Assembly (NCBI RefSeq): GCF_000600005.1
Contig: NZ_CP007446.1
Location: 62,001 to 126,000, forward strand
From: Snodgrassella alvi wkB2
GTDB taxonomy: Bacteria; Pseudomonadota; Gammaproteobacteria; Burkholderiales; Neisseriaceae
Length of the DNA: 64,000 nucleotides
Direction: 5' to 3'
Positions 25,656 to 37,629 of the stretch are shown here, piece by piece. The translations under genes and the position numbers were made by a program. The notes beneath the pieces are model-generated. The model was not told the origin of the DNA, made no database searches, and was given only the letters and a program-made list of their open reading frames with translations. Each line of letters begins with the position of its first letter. The first letter of the stretch is position 1.

Positions 25656-26771
25656 TTATCTGTTTTGTAAAACGATTTGTAGCATACGCCGGATAGGTTC
25701 TGCGGCACCCCATAAAAGCTGGTCACCTACGGTAAAGGCACTGATATATTCTCCGCCCATGCCCATTTTGCGGATGCGCCCTACTGGTACAGTTAATGTG
25801 CCAGTTACTGCTGCGGGTGTCAGCTCATGCATAGATGCGGTTTTTTCATTAGGTACAACTTTTACCCAGTCATTGGCAGCAGCAAGAATTTTCTCAATTT
25901 CTGCTATGGGTAAATCCTGTTTCAGTTTTAAGGTGAGTGCCTGACTGTGGCAGCGCATTGCGCCGACACGGACACACAAGCCGTCGATAACGATTGGCTG
26001 TGCACTGCGACCTAAAATTTTATTGGTTTCTACAGCACCTTTCCATTCTTCTTTAGACTGACCGTTACCCAGATCAGCATCAATCCATGGAATCAGACTG
26101 CCGGCAAGAGGAACGCCGAACTGAGCCCGCGGGTATGCTTCGCTGCGTAAAAAATCGGCAACTTTTCGGTCTATGGCTAAAATAGCACTGGCCGGATCGG
26201 CCAGTTCTGCACTAACCTGATTTTCAATGGCACCCATTGCACTAATCAGTTCACGCATATTCTGGGCGCCGGCGCCGGATGCTGCCTGATAGGTCATGCT
26301 GGTAGCCCATTCCACTAAATCCTGTTCAAACAGGCCGCCCAGAGCCATCAGCATCAGTGACACTGTACAATTACCGCCAACAAAATCTTTGATACCGTTT
26401 GACAGGGCGCTATCAATCACTGCGCGGTTCACAGGATCAAGTACGATGACTGCTTTATCGCTCATGCGCAAAGTGGATGCAGCATCAATCCAGTACCCCT
26501 GCCAGCCCTGATCACGCAGTGGCTGGTGGATTGCTTTGGTATAGTCGCCACCCTGACAGGTAACGATAATATCCATTTGAGCCAGAGCATCCAGATTACG
26601 GGCATCCAGCAGTGTTTTTGCTGTCTGACCAAAATCAGGTGCGGCTGCACCGGCTGCTGATGTTGTGAAAAAATACGCATCTGCAATAGTTTGAAAATCA
26701 TTTTCTTCCTGCATGCGCTGCATTAATACTGAACCTACCATGCCGCGCCAGCCAACAAAACCTACTTTCAC
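25656..26771 (-). CDS. asd: Aspartate-semialdehyde dehydrogenase
   Basis: Reduces aspartyl phosphate to aspartate semialdehyde with NADPH, the branch point to lysine/diaminopimelate, threonine and methionine. The roughly 371-residue protein starts '[19 protein letters not shown]' (Rossmann motif), has the catalytic Cys in '[11 protein letters not shown]' and the substrate-binding '[16 protein letters not shown]'. I place the start at a GTG (26771): GGAG lies six bases before it and homologues begin exactly there. The reading frame continues upstream only to a TTG without a ribosome-binding site. Confidence 0.95.
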   Translation of the reverse strand: MKVGFVGWRGMVGSVLMQRMQEENDFQTIADAYFFTTSAAGAAAPDFGQTAKTLLDARNLDALAQMDIIVTCQGGDYTKAIHQPLRDQGWQGYWIDAASTLRMSDKAVIVLDPVNRAVIDSALSNGIKDFVGGNCTVSLMLMALGGLFEQDLVEWATSMTYQAASGAGAQNMRELISAMGAIENQVSAELADPASAILAIDRKVADFLRSEAYPRAQFGVPLAGSLIPWIDADLGNGQSKEEWKGAVETNKILGRSAQPIVIDGLCVRVGAMRCHSQALTLKLKQDLPIAEIEKILAAANDWVKVVPNEKTASMHELTPAAVTGTLTVPVGRIRKMGMGGEYISAFTVGDQLLWGAAEPIRRMLQIVLQNR

Positions 26772-27018
26772 CGGGTGCTCCTTAAAACAATTCAATTTAA
26801 TTAAAATTTCTGTTGCCAGATACCAGAATACTATCCGGTCTTTTAACCATAATCACGACTGTTTGTAAACAGATAATTACTATTCTGGTAAATTTCAGGC
26901 TGTACAGCTTATCTTTTGCCGGATTTATAGTGTCAATTCAATACTGTTATCCCATTATATAGAATCGGCTGACATTCCGGTGTACACTTTCGCCTTTGTT
27001 TTTTAATTGGCATTTCTG

Positions 27019-28557
27019 ATGAATTTACTGCGTACTCTGGCTAAAGTCAGCAGCATGACTATGCTGTCGCGTGTTCTTGGTTTCATCCGTGATACCATTA
27101 TTGCCCGCAGTTTTGGTGCGGGAATGGCTACTGATGCTTTTTTTGTGGCATTTAAACTGCCTAATCTGTTACGGCGTATTTTTGCAGAAGGCGCATTTTC
27201 ACAGGCTTTTGTACCGATATTGGCTGAGTACAGGGAAACACGATCACCAGAAGCTACCCAGGCTTTTGTGCAGCATGTGGCCGGACTGCTTTCATTTGTT
27301 CTGATTATTGTAACGGCGATCGGAATTTTGGCCGCACCTGTCGTGATTTATATTTCTGCTCCCGGTTTTCAGCAGGATGCCGATAAATTTGCTCTGTCGG
27401 TACAACTGTTACGGATTACTTTTCCATATATTTTTCTGATATCGTTGTCTTCATTGGTTGGCAGTATTCTGAATACTTATCATCAGTTTATTGTTCCTGC
27501 CTTTACGCCGACTTTTCTGAATATCTCCTTTATCGTATTTGCTCTGTGGCTGGCACCTTACTTTCATCCTCCAGTTCTGGCGCTGGCATGGGCAGTATTT
27601 GTAGGTGGATTATTACAGTTGCTGTATCAGCTGCCTTATTTATTTAAACTGGGTTTTCTGACTATGCCCAGACTCAATTTTAAGGACAAAGCAGTTAACC
27701 GGGTACTCAGACAAATGGCACCGGCTATTCTGGGGGTATCGGTAGCGCAAATATCGCTGGTGATAAACACGATTTTTGCTTCTTATTTGCAATCCGGTTC
27801 AGTATCCTGGATGTATTATGCTGACCGTCTGATGGAATTACCGACTGGTGTGCTTGGTGTGGCACTGGGAACCATTCTTTTGCCTACTTTGTCTAAACAC
27901 TCAGCTACTAATGATATAGCAAGTTTTTCTGCATTGCTGGACTGGGGATTACGCCTGTGCATGCTGTTAACTTTACCGGCTGCTGTGGGTATGGCTGTGC
28001 TGTCATTTCCTCTGGTGGCAACTTTATTTATGTACCGGCAGTTTAATGAGTATGATGCAATAATGACTCAGGGCGCGCTTATTGCTTATGCTGTTGGTTT
28101 GATTGGTCTGATTCTGATTAAAGTACTTGCACCGGGATTTTATGCGCGCCAGAACATTAAAACGCCGGTAAAAATTGCTATTTTTACTTTATGTATGACT
28201 CAGCTGATGAATTTGCTGTTTGTCTGGAAGCTGCATCATGTCGGGCTGGCTCTGGCTATCAGTCTTGGCGCATGTATTAATGCCGGATTACTGTTTACTC
28301 TGTTACGGCGACAGAAATTGTATACCCCCAGCCCCGGCTGGCTGCGTTTTCTATTGCGTCTGACCGTGGCTCTTGTTGTTATGGGTCTGGGGTTATGGTT
28401 ATTACAGCGTTGGCTGCCGTTTAACTGGCACAGTAGCGGGTTGGCAAAAGTAGGGCAATTAAGTATTTTGATTGTTACCGGTATTATTTTATATTTCGGA
28501 TCACTATTTGCTCTGGGGTTCCGCGTACGCGATTTCCGGCGGGCTGAAGCAGAATAG
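27019..28557 (+). CDS. murJ: Lipid II flippase MurJ
   Basis: Flips the peptidoglycan precursor lipid II across the inner membrane; a MOP-superfamily protein with about 14 membrane helices. The 512-residue protein begins '[25 protein letters not shown]', the family's N-terminus with the key Arg residues, and continues '[29 protein letters not shown]', the MviN signature. The ATG at 27019 fits homologues; an ORF start 12 bp earlier is not preferred. It stands alone between divergent asd and the convergent small gene. Confidence 0.95.
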   Translation: MNLLRTLAKVSSMTMLSRVLGFIRDTIIARSFGAGMATDAFFVAFKLPNLLRRIFAEGAFSQAFVPILAEYRETRSPEATQAFVQHVAGLLSFVLIIVTAIGILAAPVVIYISAPGFQQDADKFALSVQLLRITFPYIFLISLSSLVGSILNTYHQFIVPAFTPTFLNISFIVFALWLAPYFHPPVLALAWAVFVGGLLQLLYQLPYLFKLGFLTMPRLNFKDKAVNRVLRQMAPAILGVSVAQISLVINTIFASYLQSGSVSWMYYADRLMELPTGVLGVALGTILLPTLSKHSATNDIASFSALLDWGLRLCMLLTLPAAVGMAVLSFPLVATLFMYRQFNEYDAIMTQGALIAYAVGLIGLILIKVLAPGFYARQNIKTPVKIAIFTLCMTQLMNLLFVWKLHHVGLALAISLGACINAGLLFTLLRRQKLYTPSPGWLRFLLRLTVALVVMGLGLWLLQRWLPFNWHSSGLAKVGQLSILIVTGIILYFGSLFALGFRVRDFRRAEAE

Positions 28558-28602
28558 TGGTATTTCAGCCTCATACCGAAAATGAAAAGAATTCATGCAA
28601 AT

Positions 28603-28911
28603 TTATTTGTGTTCAAATTCTTTTAATTCTTCTGCAATAAAATATTTCACCAGTTCGCAAAACAGGGACTTGATTACATTTCCGTTCAGTCCCTGCTCAT
28701 CCGCCCATTGTTTGCGTTTTTCAAGCATGCTGTTAAAACGTTCATTCGCTTGTACGTCTTTAGCATTCATTTTAAATTTACTGGCCGCTTTGACATATTC
28801 AAAGCGGGCGGAAAGTAACTGAATTACCGCATAATCAATATGATCTATTTCTGTACGAATGTCATTTATGCCGTGGCAGTCCTCAGGTTTATATATTTGA
28901 TTATATGCCAT
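28603..28911 (-). CDS. PchB/chorismate mutase type II-like protein
   Basis: A 102-residue all-helical protein of the AroQ/PchB fold. It resembles Pseudomonas PchB (isochorismate-pyruvate lyase, salicylate formation) over its whole length: 'KPEDCHGINDIRTEIDHIDYAVI' at the start, 'RFEYVKAASKFK' in the middle, 'RKQWADEQGLN' and 'YFIAEELKEF' at the end. The Arg in 'DIR', Arg in 'SARF' and Lys in 'YVKAAS' match the active site; the position of PchB Gln90 is a Glu here. It could be an isochorismate lyase or a chorismate mutase. No salicylate or siderophore genes flank it; a Fur-like palindrome lies about 300 bp upstream. Confidence 0.8.
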   Translation of the reverse strand: MAYNQIYKPEDCHGINDIRTEIDHIDYAVIQLLSARFEYVKAASKFKMNAKDVQANERFNSMLEKRKQWADEQGLNGNVIKSLFCELVKYFIAEELKEFEHK

Positions 28912-29208
28912 TGTATTTATTAATTTTTATTTCCATGATATCTGTATTGTAAAACTGATATTAAGTGGTAGTACAGTTAAAAAATGATAATTTTACAAAT
29001 TAATATTATTATTAAATATATGATAAATTAAATTATTTAAATATATGAAATGTAATATTTTATTATGCTAATTATTTTAACCCAAAAGCATAAATTACTT
29101 TAATGAGTATAACTGACCGAAATAAATGAAAAAATCCATGATTGACTTTTGCTGTTTTCTGGTTACAAAAAATATGAGAAACCAAACGTAATACTGAATA
29201 AATGCTAA
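28912..29208. other. AT-rich divergent intergenic region, pchB-like/nuo
   Basis: About 300 bp without coding potential separating the PchB-like gene from the palindrome before nuoA. It presumably contains the promoter of the PchB-like gene; no element is convincing enough to mark. Confidence 0.4.
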
Positions 29209-29223
29209 TGAGAATAATTCTCA
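29209..29223. promoter_or_regulatory. Perfect palindrome resembling a Fur box, upstream of nuoA
   Basis: TGAGAATAATTCTCA is a perfect 7-1-7 inverted repeat and matches the Fur 7-1-7 core TGATAATNATTATCA at 12 of the 14 specified positions. It lies 121 bp before the nuoA start and about 75 bp before a candidate -10 (TACAAT, 29298-29303), a position suited to activation, and about 300 bp upstream of the divergent PchB-like gene. From memory, direct Fur activation of nuo has been reported in meningococcus. Which gene it serves here is not decided by sequence. Confidence 0.6.
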
Positions 29224-29343
29224 ATATCCTATTGAAAACATTATTTTTTTATTTTCTTTTAATGTAATACGCGCTTTTAATAACGTTCGAAATTAGTTAC
29301 AATACATCAATTTTACCAATATTTGCATAAGGTCAGCGCAGTT

Positions 29344-29700
29344 ATGTTGGCGAATTATTTCCCCATATTAATATTTGTTCTGGTTGGCTTTGCCGCTGGT
29401 GTTCTGTTTATCTCTCTCGGTTTATTGCTAGGACCGAACCGGCCATACAAAATGAAACAGGAACCGTTTGAGTGCGGTTTCGAAGCTTTTGAAAATGCAC
29501 GAATGAAATTCGACGTGCGTTACTATCTGGTAGCCATTTTATTCATCCTGTTTGACCTTGAAGTTGCCTTTATGGTGCCCTGGGCAGTTGTCTTTAAAGA
29601 GCTGGGCGCATACGGATTCTGGTCAATGATGGTGTTTTTGCTGATTCTGGTTATCGGCTTTATTTATGAATGGAAAAAAGGCGCTCTGGAATGGGAATAG
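29344..29700 (+). CDS. nuoA: NADH-quinone oxidoreductase subunit A
   Basis: Small membrane subunit at the junction of the peripheral and membrane arms of respiratory complex I. About 118 residues with three membrane helices and the conserved loop '[22 protein letters not shown]'-type segment between helices 1 and 2, then '[19 protein letters not shown]'. ATG at 29344 ('MLANYFPI') is chosen over an upstream TTG. First gene of nuoA-N; its stop overlaps nuoB. Confidence 0.95.
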   Translation: MLANYFPILIFVLVGFAAGVLFISLGLLLGPNRPYKMKQEPFECGFEAFENARMKFDVRYYLVAILFILFDLEVAFMVPWAVVFKELGAYGFWSMMVFLLILVIGFIYEWKKGALEWE

Positions 29701-30170
29701 AAGGCGTTTTAAAAAAAGGATTTGTCACAACTACTGCCGATACCGTACTCAATTATGTGCGTACCGGTTCGTTGTGGCCGGCTACTTTTGGTCTGGCCTG
29801 TTGTGCCGTAGAGATGATGCAAGCTGGTGCTGCCCGTTATGACCTTGACCGCTTTGGTATTATTTTCCGCCCATCACCGCGTCAGGCCGATCTGATGATT
29901 GTCGCCGGTACGCTGTGCAATAAAATGGCTCCCGCTTTGCGGCGTGTTTATGACCAGATGGCCGAACCGCGCTGGGTACTGTCTATGGGTTCCTGTGCCA
30001 ATGGCGGCGGTTATTATCATTACTCTTATTCTGTGGTTCGCGGCTGTGACCGGATTGTACCGGTTGACGTATATGTACCGGGCTGTCCGCCAACTGCTGA
30101 AGCGCTGGTATACGGACTATTGCAATTGCAGCTGAAAATTAAACGTACCGCCACTATCGCGCGTGTATGA
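29691..30170 (+). CDS. nuoB: NADH-quinone oxidoreductase subunit B
   Basis: Holds the terminal 4Fe-4S cluster N2, which hands electrons to quinone. The 159-residue protein has the tandem cysteines in '[10 protein letters not shown]' and the further ligands in '[10 protein letters not shown]' and '[11 protein letters not shown]'. The start at 29691 ('[11 protein letters not shown]') overlaps the nuoA stop by ten bases; an upstream in-frame start is an artefact of the overlap. Confidence 0.96.
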   Translation: MGIEGVLKKGFVTTTADTVLNYVRTGSLWPATFGLACCAVEMMQAGAARYDLDRFGIIFRPSPRQADLMIVAGTLCNKMAPALRRVYDQMAEPRWVLSMGSCANGGGYYHYSYSVVRGCDRIVPVDVYVPGCPPTAEALVYGLLQLQLKIKRTATIARV

Positions 30171-30183
30171 AAGTGAGGGAAAT

Positions 30184-30771
30184 ATGGCAGATTTGGCAAT
30201 ACTGAAAGCCGTGTGCGAAGCCACTTTCGGCGATAAGGTACGTTACTGTCTTGACCGTGGTGAGCTGACACTGGATTGTGCAGCAGCTGATTATCATCGG
30301 CTTATGCAAACGCTGCGTGACCACAATGAATTGAAATTTGAAACACTGATTGATCTGTGCGGAGTCGATTACCAGAGCTATAAAAATGAGCCATGGGAAG
30401 GCAAGCGTTTTGCTGTAGTCAGTCATCTGCTGTCAGTAGCCAATAACTGGCGTGTGCGTGTGCGTGTCTGGGCTGAGGCTGAAGATTTTCCTACAGTAGA
30501 TTCTGTTGTTGATATCTATAACGGTGCCAACTGGTATGAGCGTGAAGCATTCGATATGTTTGGCATCCTGTTTAACAACCATCCTGATTTGCGCCGTATT
30601 CTGACTGATTACGGCTTTGTCGGTCATCCGTTTCGCAAAGATTTCCCTGTTTCCGGCTATGTTGAAATGCGTTATGACGAGGCCGAAGGCCGCGTAATTT
30701 ATCAGCCGGTAACGATTGAACCGCGTGAAATTACACCGCGCGTGGTGAGAGAGGAGCAGTACGGTGTCTAA
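30184..30771 (+). CDS. nuoC: NADH-quinone oxidoreductase subunit C
   Basis: Peripheral-arm subunit (30 kDa family), 195 residues, separate from NuoD rather than fused as in E. coli. It contains '[10 protein letters not shown]', the signature '[23 protein letters not shown]' and '[16 protein letters not shown]'. A GAGGG ribosome-binding site precedes the ATG at 30184. Overlaps the nuoD GTG start by eight bases. Confidence 0.95.
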   Translation: MADLAILKAVCEATFGDKVRYCLDRGELTLDCAAADYHRLMQTLRDHNELKFETLIDLCGVDYQSYKNEPWEGKRFAVVSHLLSVANNWRVRVRVWAEAEDFPTVDSVVDIYNGANWYEREAFDMFGILFNNHPDLRRILTDYGFVGHPFRKDFPVSGYVEMRYDEAEGRVIYQPVTIEPREITPRVVREEQYGV

Positions 30772-32017
30772 GTTACGCAATTACACCATTAACTTCGGGC
30801 CGCAGCATCCGGCAGCACACGGCGTATTGCGCCTGATTCTGGAAATGGACGGTGAAAATATCGTTCGTGCCGATCCGCATATCGGTCTGTTGCACCGCGG
30901 CACAGAAAAACTGGCTGAATCACGCACCTATTTGCAGGCATTGCCATATATGGATCGGCTGGATTACGTATCCATGATGTGTAATGAGCAGGCATACTGC
31001 CTGTCAGTGGAGCGCCTGCTGAATATCGAAGTGCCGGTTCGCGCTCAGTATATCCGTGTGATGTTTGCTGAAATTACCCGTATTCTTAATCATTTGATGG
31101 GTGTCGGTTCTCATGCGCTGGATATTGGTGCCATGACGGTATTTCTCTATGCTTTCCGCGAGCGGGAAGACCTGATGGATATCTATGAGGCGGTATCAGG
31201 TGCGCGCATGCATGCGGCTTATTTCCGCCCGGGTGGTGTATACCGGGATTTACCGGATTTCATGCCTAAATACGAATCCAGTAAATACCGTAATGCCAAA
31301 GTTCTGCAAAAACTGAATGCCAGTCGTGAAGGTACTTTGCTGGACTTCATTGAAGACTTTACCAACCGCTTTCCCGCCTGTGTGGATGAATATGAAAATC
31401 TGCTCACGGATAACCGTATCTGGAAGCAGCGTACAGTCGGTATCGGTGTAGTATCCCCGGAGCGTGCTCTGCAAAAAGGATTTACCGGTGTGATGCTGCG
31501 CGGTTCCGGTATTGAGTGGGATGTACGTAAGAAACAGCCTTATGATGCTTATGCTCAGGTAGATTTTGATATTCCGGTAGGGATTAATGGTGACTGCTAT
31601 GACCGTTATCTGTGCCGTATTCATGAAATGCGTCAGGCCAACCGTATTATCCGTCAGTGTGTTGACTGGCTTAAAGCCAATCCCGGTCCGGTAATTATTG
31701 ATGACCATACTGTGGCTCCGCCGCACCGTACCGCCATGAAAGACGGTATGGAAGAATTAATCCATCACTTTAAGCTGTTTACCGAAGGTATGCATGTACC
31801 TGAGGGTGAAGTTTATGTGCCCACCGAGCATCCTAAAGGCGAGTTCGGAGTATATCTGATTTCTGATGGTGCCAATAAACCTTACCGGATGAAGATTCGT
31901 GCTCCGGGGTTTGCTCATTTGCAAGGGATGGATGAAATGGCACGTGGTCACATGCTGGCTGATGTGGTGGCTATTATTGGTACACAGGATATCGTATTCG
32001 GGGAGGTGGATAGATAA
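30764..32017 (+). CDS. nuoD: NADH-quinone oxidoreductase subunit D
   Basis: 49-kDa subunit, 417 residues, that with NuoB forms the quinone-binding pocket. The N-terminal '[14 protein letters not shown]' loop carries the quinone-site His; '[10 protein letters not shown]', '[18 protein letters not shown]' and C-terminal '[18 protein letters not shown]' are conserved. It starts at GTG (30764) with GAGGAG upstream, and its stop codon overlaps the nuoE ATG. Confidence 0.96.
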   Translation: MSKLRNYTINFGPQHPAAHGVLRLILEMDGENIVRADPHIGLLHRGTEKLAESRTYLQALPYMDRLDYVSMMCNEQAYCLSVERLLNIEVPVRAQYIRVMFAEITRILNHLMGVGSHALDIGAMTVFLYAFREREDLMDIYEAVSGARMHAAYFRPGGVYRDLPDFMPKYESSKYRNAKVLQKLNASREGTLLDFIEDFTNRFPACVDEYENLLTDNRIWKQRTVGIGVVSPERALQKGFTGVMLRGSGIEWDVRKKQPYDAYAQVDFDIPVGINGDCYDRYLCRIHEMRQANRIIRQCVDWLKANPGPVIIDDHTVAPPHRTAMKDGMEELIHHFKLFTEGMHVPEGEVYVPTEHPKGEFGVYLISDGANKPYRMKIRAPGFAHLQGMDEMARGHMLADVVAIIGTQDIVFGEVDR

Positions 32018-32490
32018 TGTTGTCCCCTAACAGCTTAAAACAGATTGATATAGAACTGGCAAAATATCCGGCTGATCAGCGCCGTAGTGCCATTATGTCT
32101 GCCTTGCGTATTGCGCAGACCGAGCTGGGCTGGCTTCAGCCGGAAACTATTGAAGAAGTGGCTGATTACATTGGTATTCCGCCGGCGCAGGCGTTAGAAG
32201 TTGCTACTTTTTATAATATGTATAACCTGAAACCGGTAGGTAAATATAAACTTACTGTGTGTACAAATCTGCCCTGCGCTCTGCGTGGCGGAGTAAATGC
32301 AGGTGAGTATCTGCAAAAACGTCTGGGTATCCGCTATGGTGAAACCACAGCCGATGGTAAATATACTCTGGTTGAAGGCGAATGTATGGGTGCCTGTGGC
32401 GATGCGCCGGTAATATTAGTCAATAATCATAAAATGTGTAGCTTTATGAGCGAAGAAGCCATTGAAGCAAAACTGGCGGAGTTGAACTAA
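32017..32490 (+). CDS. nuoE: NADH-quinone oxidoreductase subunit E
   Basis: 24-kDa subunit of the NADH-dehydrogenase module with the 2Fe-2S cluster N1a. The four ligand cysteines are visible in '[13 protein letters not shown]' and '[11 protein letters not shown]'. 157 residues, overlapping both neighbours by one base (TAATG), so translation is coupled. Confidence 0.95.
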   Translation: MLSPNSLKQIDIELAKYPADQRRSAIMSALRIAQTELGWLQPETIEEVADYIGIPPAQALEVATFYNMYNLKPVGKYKLTVCTNLPCALRGGVNAGEYLQKRLGIRYGETTADGKYTLVEGECMGACGDAPVILVNNHKMCSFMSEEAIEAKLAELN

Positions 32491-33785
32491 TGGCAATGTA
32501 CCAGAATGGCGTGATTTTTGATCAGGTTGATACTTCAGACCCTAATTGCTGGACACTGGAAGCTTATATTGCCCGCGGCGGATATCAGGCATTGAAAAAA
32601 ATTATCAGCGAAAATGTATCGCAGGATGATGTAATTGCCGAGCTTAAAACTTCCGGTCTGCGCGGTCGTGGCGGTGCCGGTTTTCCTACCGGGCTGAAAT
32701 GGAGCTTTATGCCCCGTTCTTTTCCGGGTACCAAATATATCGTGTGTAATACGGATGAGGGTGAACCGGGTACATTCAAAGACCGCGATATCATCGACTA
32801 CAATCCGCATGCCCTGATTGAAGGCATGATTATCGGCGGCTACGCTATGGGTGCTGCTGTCGGCTATAACTATATACACGGCGAAATCTTCGAGAGTTAT
32901 CTGCGTTTTGAAACGGCTTTACAGCAGGCGCGCGAAGCAGGATTACTCGGACAAAATATTCTGGGCAGTAATTTCAGCTTTGAGTTGCATGCTCATCATG
33001 GTTATGGTGCCTATATCTGTGGTGAAGAAACTGCTCTGTTAGAGTCTCTGGAAGGTAAAAAAGGACAACCGCGTTTCAAACCGCCGTTTCCGGCTTCATA
33101 TGGTTTATATGGTAAGCCGACAACAGTTAACAATACTGAAACTTTTTCTTCTGTACCGTTCATTATCCGCGACGGCGGCCAGCTGTTTGCTGATAAAGGT
33201 ATTCCTAATAATGGTGGTACCAAGCTCTTTTCAGTATCCGGTCACGTAGAACGCCCGGGTAACTACGAAATTCCGCTGGGGACGCCGTTTAAGGATTTGC
33301 TGGAAATGTGTGGTGGCATGCGAAATGGCAAAAAACTTAAGGCGGTTATTCCCGGAGGTTCTTCTGCACCGGTATTACCGGCAGACATTATGATGGAACT
33401 GACCATGGATTATGATGCCATAGCCAAGGCAGGTTCTATGCTGGGTTCCGGTGCGGTCATTGTCATGGATGAAGATGTATGCATGGTCAGAGCACTGGAA
33501 CGACTGAGCTATTTCTATTTTGAAGAATCATGCGGGCAATGTACGCCGTGCCGTGAAGGAACCGGCTGGCTGTATCGCATTATTCACCGTATTACTTCCG
33601 GCAAAGGCCGGCCGGAGGATCTGGATTTGCTGGAATCACTGGGTAGTAATATTTCGGGACGTACCATCTGTGCACTGGCAGATGCGGCTGTTATGCCGAT
33701 ACAGGGCTTTATGAAACATTTCCGCCCCGAATTTGAGCACTACATCGAACACGGCAAACCCATGAAAGAACATCGCTGGTGCTAA
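32490..33785 (+). CDS. nuoF: NADH-quinone oxidoreductase subunit F
   Basis: 51-kDa subunit that binds NADH and FMN and carries 4Fe-4S cluster N3. '[13 protein letters not shown]' and '[14 protein letters not shown]' bind nucleotide and flavin; '[15 protein letters not shown]' and a later 'GRTICALAD' supply the cluster ligands. 431 residues. A second ATG two codons in is also usable. Confidence 0.96.
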   Translation: MAMYQNGVIFDQVDTSDPNCWTLEAYIARGGYQALKKIISENVSQDDVIAELKTSGLRGRGGAGFPTGLKWSFMPRSFPGTKYIVCNTDEGEPGTFKDRDIIDYNPHALIEGMIIGGYAMGAAVGYNYIHGEIFESYLRFETALQQAREAGLLGQNILGSNFSFELHAHHGYGAYICGEETALLESLEGKKGQPRFKPPFPASYGLYGKPTTVNNTETFSSVPFIIRDGGQLFADKGIPNNGGTKLFSVSGHVERPGNYEIPLGTPFKDLLEMCGGMRNGKKLKAVIPGGSSAPVLPADIMMELTMDYDAIAKAGSMLGSGAVIVMDEDVCMVRALERLSYFYFEESCGQCTPCREGTGWLYRIIHRITSGKGRPEDLDLLESLGSNISGRTICALADAAVMPIQGFMKHFRPEFEHYIEHGKPMKEHRWC

Positions 33786-33817
33786 GGCACTATCTGCTTA
33801 GTTAGGATTGCGAACCT

Positions 33818-36070
33818 ATGTTACAAATTCAAATTGACGGTAAACAACTTTCTGTCGAGCAGGGCAGTACGGTGATAGAAGCCGCCCATAAGGCCGGTAC
33901 ATTCATTCCGCACTTTTGCTATCACAAAAAATTGTCCATCGCCGCCAACTGTCGTATGTGTCTGGTTGAGGTGGAAAAATCGCGCAAGCCATTACCTGCC
34001 TGTGCTACGCCGGTCACCGATGGTATGGTTGTTAAAACCAATTCGCCCATGACTAAAGATGCCCAGAAAGGGGTAATGGAATTCCTGCTGATTAACCATC
34101 CGCTGGACTGTCCTATTTGTGATCAGGGTGGTGAATGCCTGTTGCAGGACTTGTCAATGGGTTATGGTAAAGGTGCCAGCCGTTATACTGAGGCCAAACA
34201 TGCTGTGGCCGGTAAAGAAATGGGGCCGCTGGTTTCTGCTGCTGAAATGAGCCGCTGTATTCACTGTACCCGTTGTATCCGCTTTACTGAAGAAATTGCC
34301 GGTAAGCAGGAGCTGGCCATGATGAATCGTGGTGAATGCTCTGAAATTACACCTTTTAACGGTAAAACACTGGAAACCGAATTGTCTGGCAACGTGATTG
34401 ATTTGTGTCCGGTGGGCGCACTAACCAGCAAACCATTTCGTTATGACAGCCGTTCATGGGAATTAAGCCGGCGTAAATCTGTGTCTGCTCACGATGCACT
34501 GGGCAGTAATCTGATAGTGCAAACTAAAGACCATACCGTGCGCCGGGTACTGCCACTGGAAAACGAAGCCATCAATGAGTGCTGGCTCAGTGACCGTGAC
34601 CGTTTTGCCTATGCAGGTTTGTATCAGCAGCGTTTAACTCAGCCGCAAATTAAACAGGACAACCAGTGGCATACAGTTGACTGGCAAACTGCGCTGGATT
34701 ATGTGGCTAAAGGTTTGCACGGTGTCAGCCATGATTTCGGTACCGATGCAATTGGTATGTGGGTCAATCCGGCCAATACTGTTGAAGAAATGTACCTGAC
34801 CCGTAAACTGGCTAATGCGCTGGGCATAAATGCCGTTGACAGTCGCCTGCGTCAGCTTGATGAACGTTTTGGTGCCGCTACTAAAGGCGCTCAGTGGCTG
34901 GGACAGAGTATTGAACAGCTGGCAGAAAATGAGGTGATTTTGCTGGTTGGCGCACGCTTACGGCAGGAACAGCCCTTATTAACAGCCCGTATCCGTCAGG
35001 CGGCTAAAAACGGAACTAAAGTAGCAGTGGTGGCTGCTGCTGATGAAGAACTGTTCATGCCGTTACTGGCACAGCTTAGCCTGCATCCTTATCAATGGAT
35101 TGACTGGCTTAGTGATGCGCTTAACAGCGAAGTAGGTCAGGCCTTATTAAAAGCTGAAAAAGCCAGCATTATTCTGGGTGCGGATGTTTTGAACCATCCG
35201 GATGCAGCAGCAGTTTATGCAGCCGCACAGGATCTGGCTGAAGCTACCGACAGTATACTGGGCGTATTGCCGCAGGCGGCCAATAGTATTGGTGCTGAAA
35301 TCGTAGGCGTGGCTGCCGGTAAAGCAGAAAATACCATTGCTGCACAAATTAAGCAGCCTAAACAGGCAGTAATGCTGCTCAATGTTGAACCGGATATGGA
35401 TGTAGCCAACGGAGCTGCGGCCATTGCAGCCCTGAAACAGGCTCAGACAGTAATGGCATTCACTGCTTACGATAGCGACGTATTGCGTGAAGTTGCAGAC
35501 GTATTATTGCCAATTACGCCATTTACAGAAACCTCAGGCAGTTTTATCAGCATGGAAGGGCGATTACAGTCTTTTCATGGTGTTGTACAGGCCTACAGAG
35601 AAGCCAGACCTTTATGGAAGGTATTACGTGTACTGGGTAATGTACTGGAATTACCGGGCTTTGAATATGAAAATACCCAGCAGATTCTGGCTGATGCGGT
35701 TACCAGAGATCTGATACCGGCTTTGCTGAACAATCGTATTCAACCAGTCGCTACCAGTGATCCCGATATCAGTCTGGTACGTGTTGGCGGCGTTAGTCTG
35801 TATGCAACTGATGCGATTGTGCGCCGTTCCGAACCCTTACAGAGTACAGTTCATGCCGCAGTTCCGGCTGCACGTGCCAACAGTATGACGCTGGCCCGGT
35901 TTGGTTTGATTAATGGCGATACTGCACAGGCTAAACAAGGCAATAGTACCGTATCGATTACCATCACTACGGATGATAACTTGCCGGAAAATGTACTGTT
36001 TTTGCCATTACATCAGAGTAACTGGCAATTAGGTGCTTTATTGACCACTGTTGAATTGAGTAAAGGATAA
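33818..36070 (+). CDS. nuoG: NADH-quinone oxidoreductase subunit G
   Basis: 75-kDa subunit, 750 residues, carrying several Fe-S clusters that pass electrons from FMN toward N2. The N-terminal ferredoxin-like domain has '[20 protein letters not shown]' and 'PACATPV'; then '[14 protein letters not shown]' with the His-ligand cluster N5 and '[13 protein letters not shown]'. The C-terminal half is a molybdopterin-oxidoreductase-like domain without a cofactor role. Separated from nuoF by 32 bp. Confidence 0.95.
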   Translation: MLQIQIDGKQLSVEQGSTVIEAAHKAGTFIPHFCYHKKLSIAANCRMCLVEVEKSRKPLPACATPVTDGMVVKTNSPMTKDAQKGVMEFLLINHPLDCPICDQGGECLLQDLSMGYGKGASRYTEAKHAVAGKEMGPLVSAAEMSRCIHCTRCIRFTEEIAGKQELAMMNRGECSEITPFNGKTLETELSGNVIDLCPVGALTSKPFRYDSRSWELSRRKSVSAHDALGSNLIVQTKDHTVRRVLPLENEAINECWLSDRDRFAYAGLYQQRLTQPQIKQDNQWHTVDWQTALDYVAKGLHGVSHDFGTDAIGMWVNPANTVEEMYLTRKLANALGINAVDSRLRQLDERFGAATKGAQWLGQSIEQLAENEVILLVGARLRQEQPLLTARIRQAAKNGTKVAVVAAADEELFMPLLAQLSLHPYQWIDWLSDALNSEVGQALLKAEKASIILGADVLNHPDAAAVYAAAQDLAEATDSILGVLPQAANSIGAEIVGVAAGKAENTIAAQIKQPKQAVMLLNVEPDMDVANGAAAIAALKQAQTVMAFTAYDSDVLREVADVLLPITPFTETSGSFISMEGRLQSFHGVVQAYREARPLWKVLRVLGNVLELPGFEYENTQQILADAVTRDLIPALLNNRIQPVATSDPDISLVRVGGVSLYATDAIVRRSEPLQSTVHAAVPAARANSMTLARFGLINGDTAQAKQGNSTVSITITTDDNLPENVLFLPLHQSNWQLGALLTTVELSKG

Positions 36071-36072
36071 TC

Positions 36073-37122
36073 ATGCAAGCGTGGTTTCAACAATTACTGG
36101 GCAACGACTTCGGTTTACTGGTGTCTGTCATCGTCAAGATTGTCATCATCATGCTGCCGCTGATTATTACCGTAGCCTATCTGACTTATTTCGAACGTAA
36201 AGTTATCGGTTATATGCAGCTGCGGGTTGGTCCGAACGTTACCGGACCGTATGGCTTAATCCAGCCGTTTGCCGATGTATTAAAACTGCTGTTCAAGGAA
36301 GTTACCCGTCCGTCACAGGCTAATAAGGCACTGTTCTATATCGGACCGATGATGTCACTGATGCCGGCTTTTGCTGCCTGGGCAGTTATCCCGTTCAGTG
36401 AAACATGGTTTCTTACCCGAATTAATGCCGGTTTACTTTATATTCTGATGATTACTTCACTGTCTGTTTATGGTGTCATCATTGCTGGCTGGGCTTCCAA
36501 TTCTAAATATGCTTTTCTCGGTGCCATGCGAGCTTCTGCGCAAACTATTTCCTATGAGATTGCCATGGGATTTGCGCTGATTGGTGTGATTATGGTTTCC
36601 GGAAGTATGGATTTTCATGACATTGTGATGTCTCAGGCAAAAGGTTATGCCGGTGGTTCCATTTTCTCATGGAACTGGCTGCCTTTATTCCCGCTGTTTG
36701 TGGTGTATCTGATTTCCGCTGTGGCCGAAACCAACCGTGCGCCATTTGACGTAGCCGAAGGTGAATCGGAAATTGTTGCCGGTTTCCATGTAGAGTATTC
36801 CGGTTTTGCTTTCGCGTTATTCTTTCTGGCCGAATACATTTTCATGATTCTGGTTGCTGCTCTGACGGCTCTGCTGTTCTTTGGTGGCTGGTTATCTCCC
36901 TTTCCGCAAAGCTGGGGTTTCATTGGTACCCCGAGTGTATTGTGGATGTTTCTGAAAATGGCACTGGTGTTGTACTTTTATCTGTGGATACGTGCAACAT
37001 TCCCGCGTTACCGTTATGACCAGATTATGCGTCTGGGCTGGAAAGTACTGATTCCGGTAACCATTGTGGCAGTAATTGTACTGGGTTTGTGGATGATTTC
37101 ACCCCTGAATTTATGGCATTAA
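36073..37122 (+). CDS. nuoH: NADH-quinone oxidoreductase subunit H
   Basis: Membrane subunit that closes the quinone chamber and connects it to the proton channels; 349 residues with eight membrane helices. Conserved '[18 protein letters not shown]', '[14 protein letters not shown]' and the acidic loop '[20 protein letters not shown]' are present. Two bp after nuoG. Confidence 0.96.
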   Translation: MQAWFQQLLGNDFGLLVSVIVKIVIIMLPLIITVAYLTYFERKVIGYMQLRVGPNVTGPYGLIQPFADVLKLLFKEVTRPSQANKALFYIGPMMSLMPAFAAWAVIPFSETWFLTRINAGLLYILMITSLSVYGVIIAGWASNSKYAFLGAMRASAQTISYEIAMGFALIGVIMVSGSMDFHDIVMSQAKGYAGGSIFSWNWLPLFPLFVVYLISAVAETNRAPFDVAEGESEIVAGFHVEYSGFAFALFFLAEYIFMILVAALTALLFFGGWLSPFPQSWGFIGTPSVLWMFLKMALVLYFYLWIRATFPRYRYDQIMRLGWKVLIPVTIVAVIVLGLWMISPLNLWH

Positions 37123-37140
37123 GCAGGGAAAGGCTCTGAT

Positions 37141-37620
37141 ATGGCAAATATAATTAAAACCTTTCTGATGACCGAGTTGCTTTCGGGTATGAAAGTAACT
37201 CTGAAAAACTTCTTTGCGCGCAAGGAAACCATATATTTTCCTGAAGAAAAAACTCCGCAATCAGTTCGCTTTCGTGGTTTGCATGCACAACGACGTTATC
37301 CCAATGGTGAAGAACGCTGTATTGCCTGCAAACTGTGTGAAGCTGTCTGTCCGGCCATGGCAATCAATATAGAATCTGAAAAGCGTGAGGATGGTACACG
37401 CCGGACCACACGTTACGATATTGATCTGACTAAATGTATTTTCTGTGGTTTCTGTGAGGAAGCTTGCCCGGTTGATGCTATTGTTGAAACTCGGATTTTC
37501 GAATATCACGGTGAAAAACGCGGTGATTTATATTTCACTAAACCCATGTTGCTGGCTATTGGCGATCGCTATGAAGAAGATATCGCTAAATGCAAAGCCG
37601 CAGATGCACCATATCGTTAA
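37141..37620 (+). CDS. nuoI: NADH-quinone oxidoreductase subunit I
   Basis: Ferredoxin-like subunit with two 4Fe-4S clusters (N6a, N6b) bridging NuoG and NuoB. The two motifs are '[12 protein letters not shown]' and '[12 protein letters not shown]'. 159 residues, standard length. Confidence 0.96.
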   Translation: MANIIKTFLMTELLSGMKVTLKNFFARKETIYFPEEKTPQSVRFRGLHAQRRYPNGEERCIACKLCEAVCPAMAINIESEKREDGTRRTTRYDIDLTKCIFCGFCEEACPVDAIVETRIFEYHGEKRGDLYFTKPMLLAIGDRYEEDIAKCKAADAPYR

Positions 37621-37629
37621 GAGGTGGTC

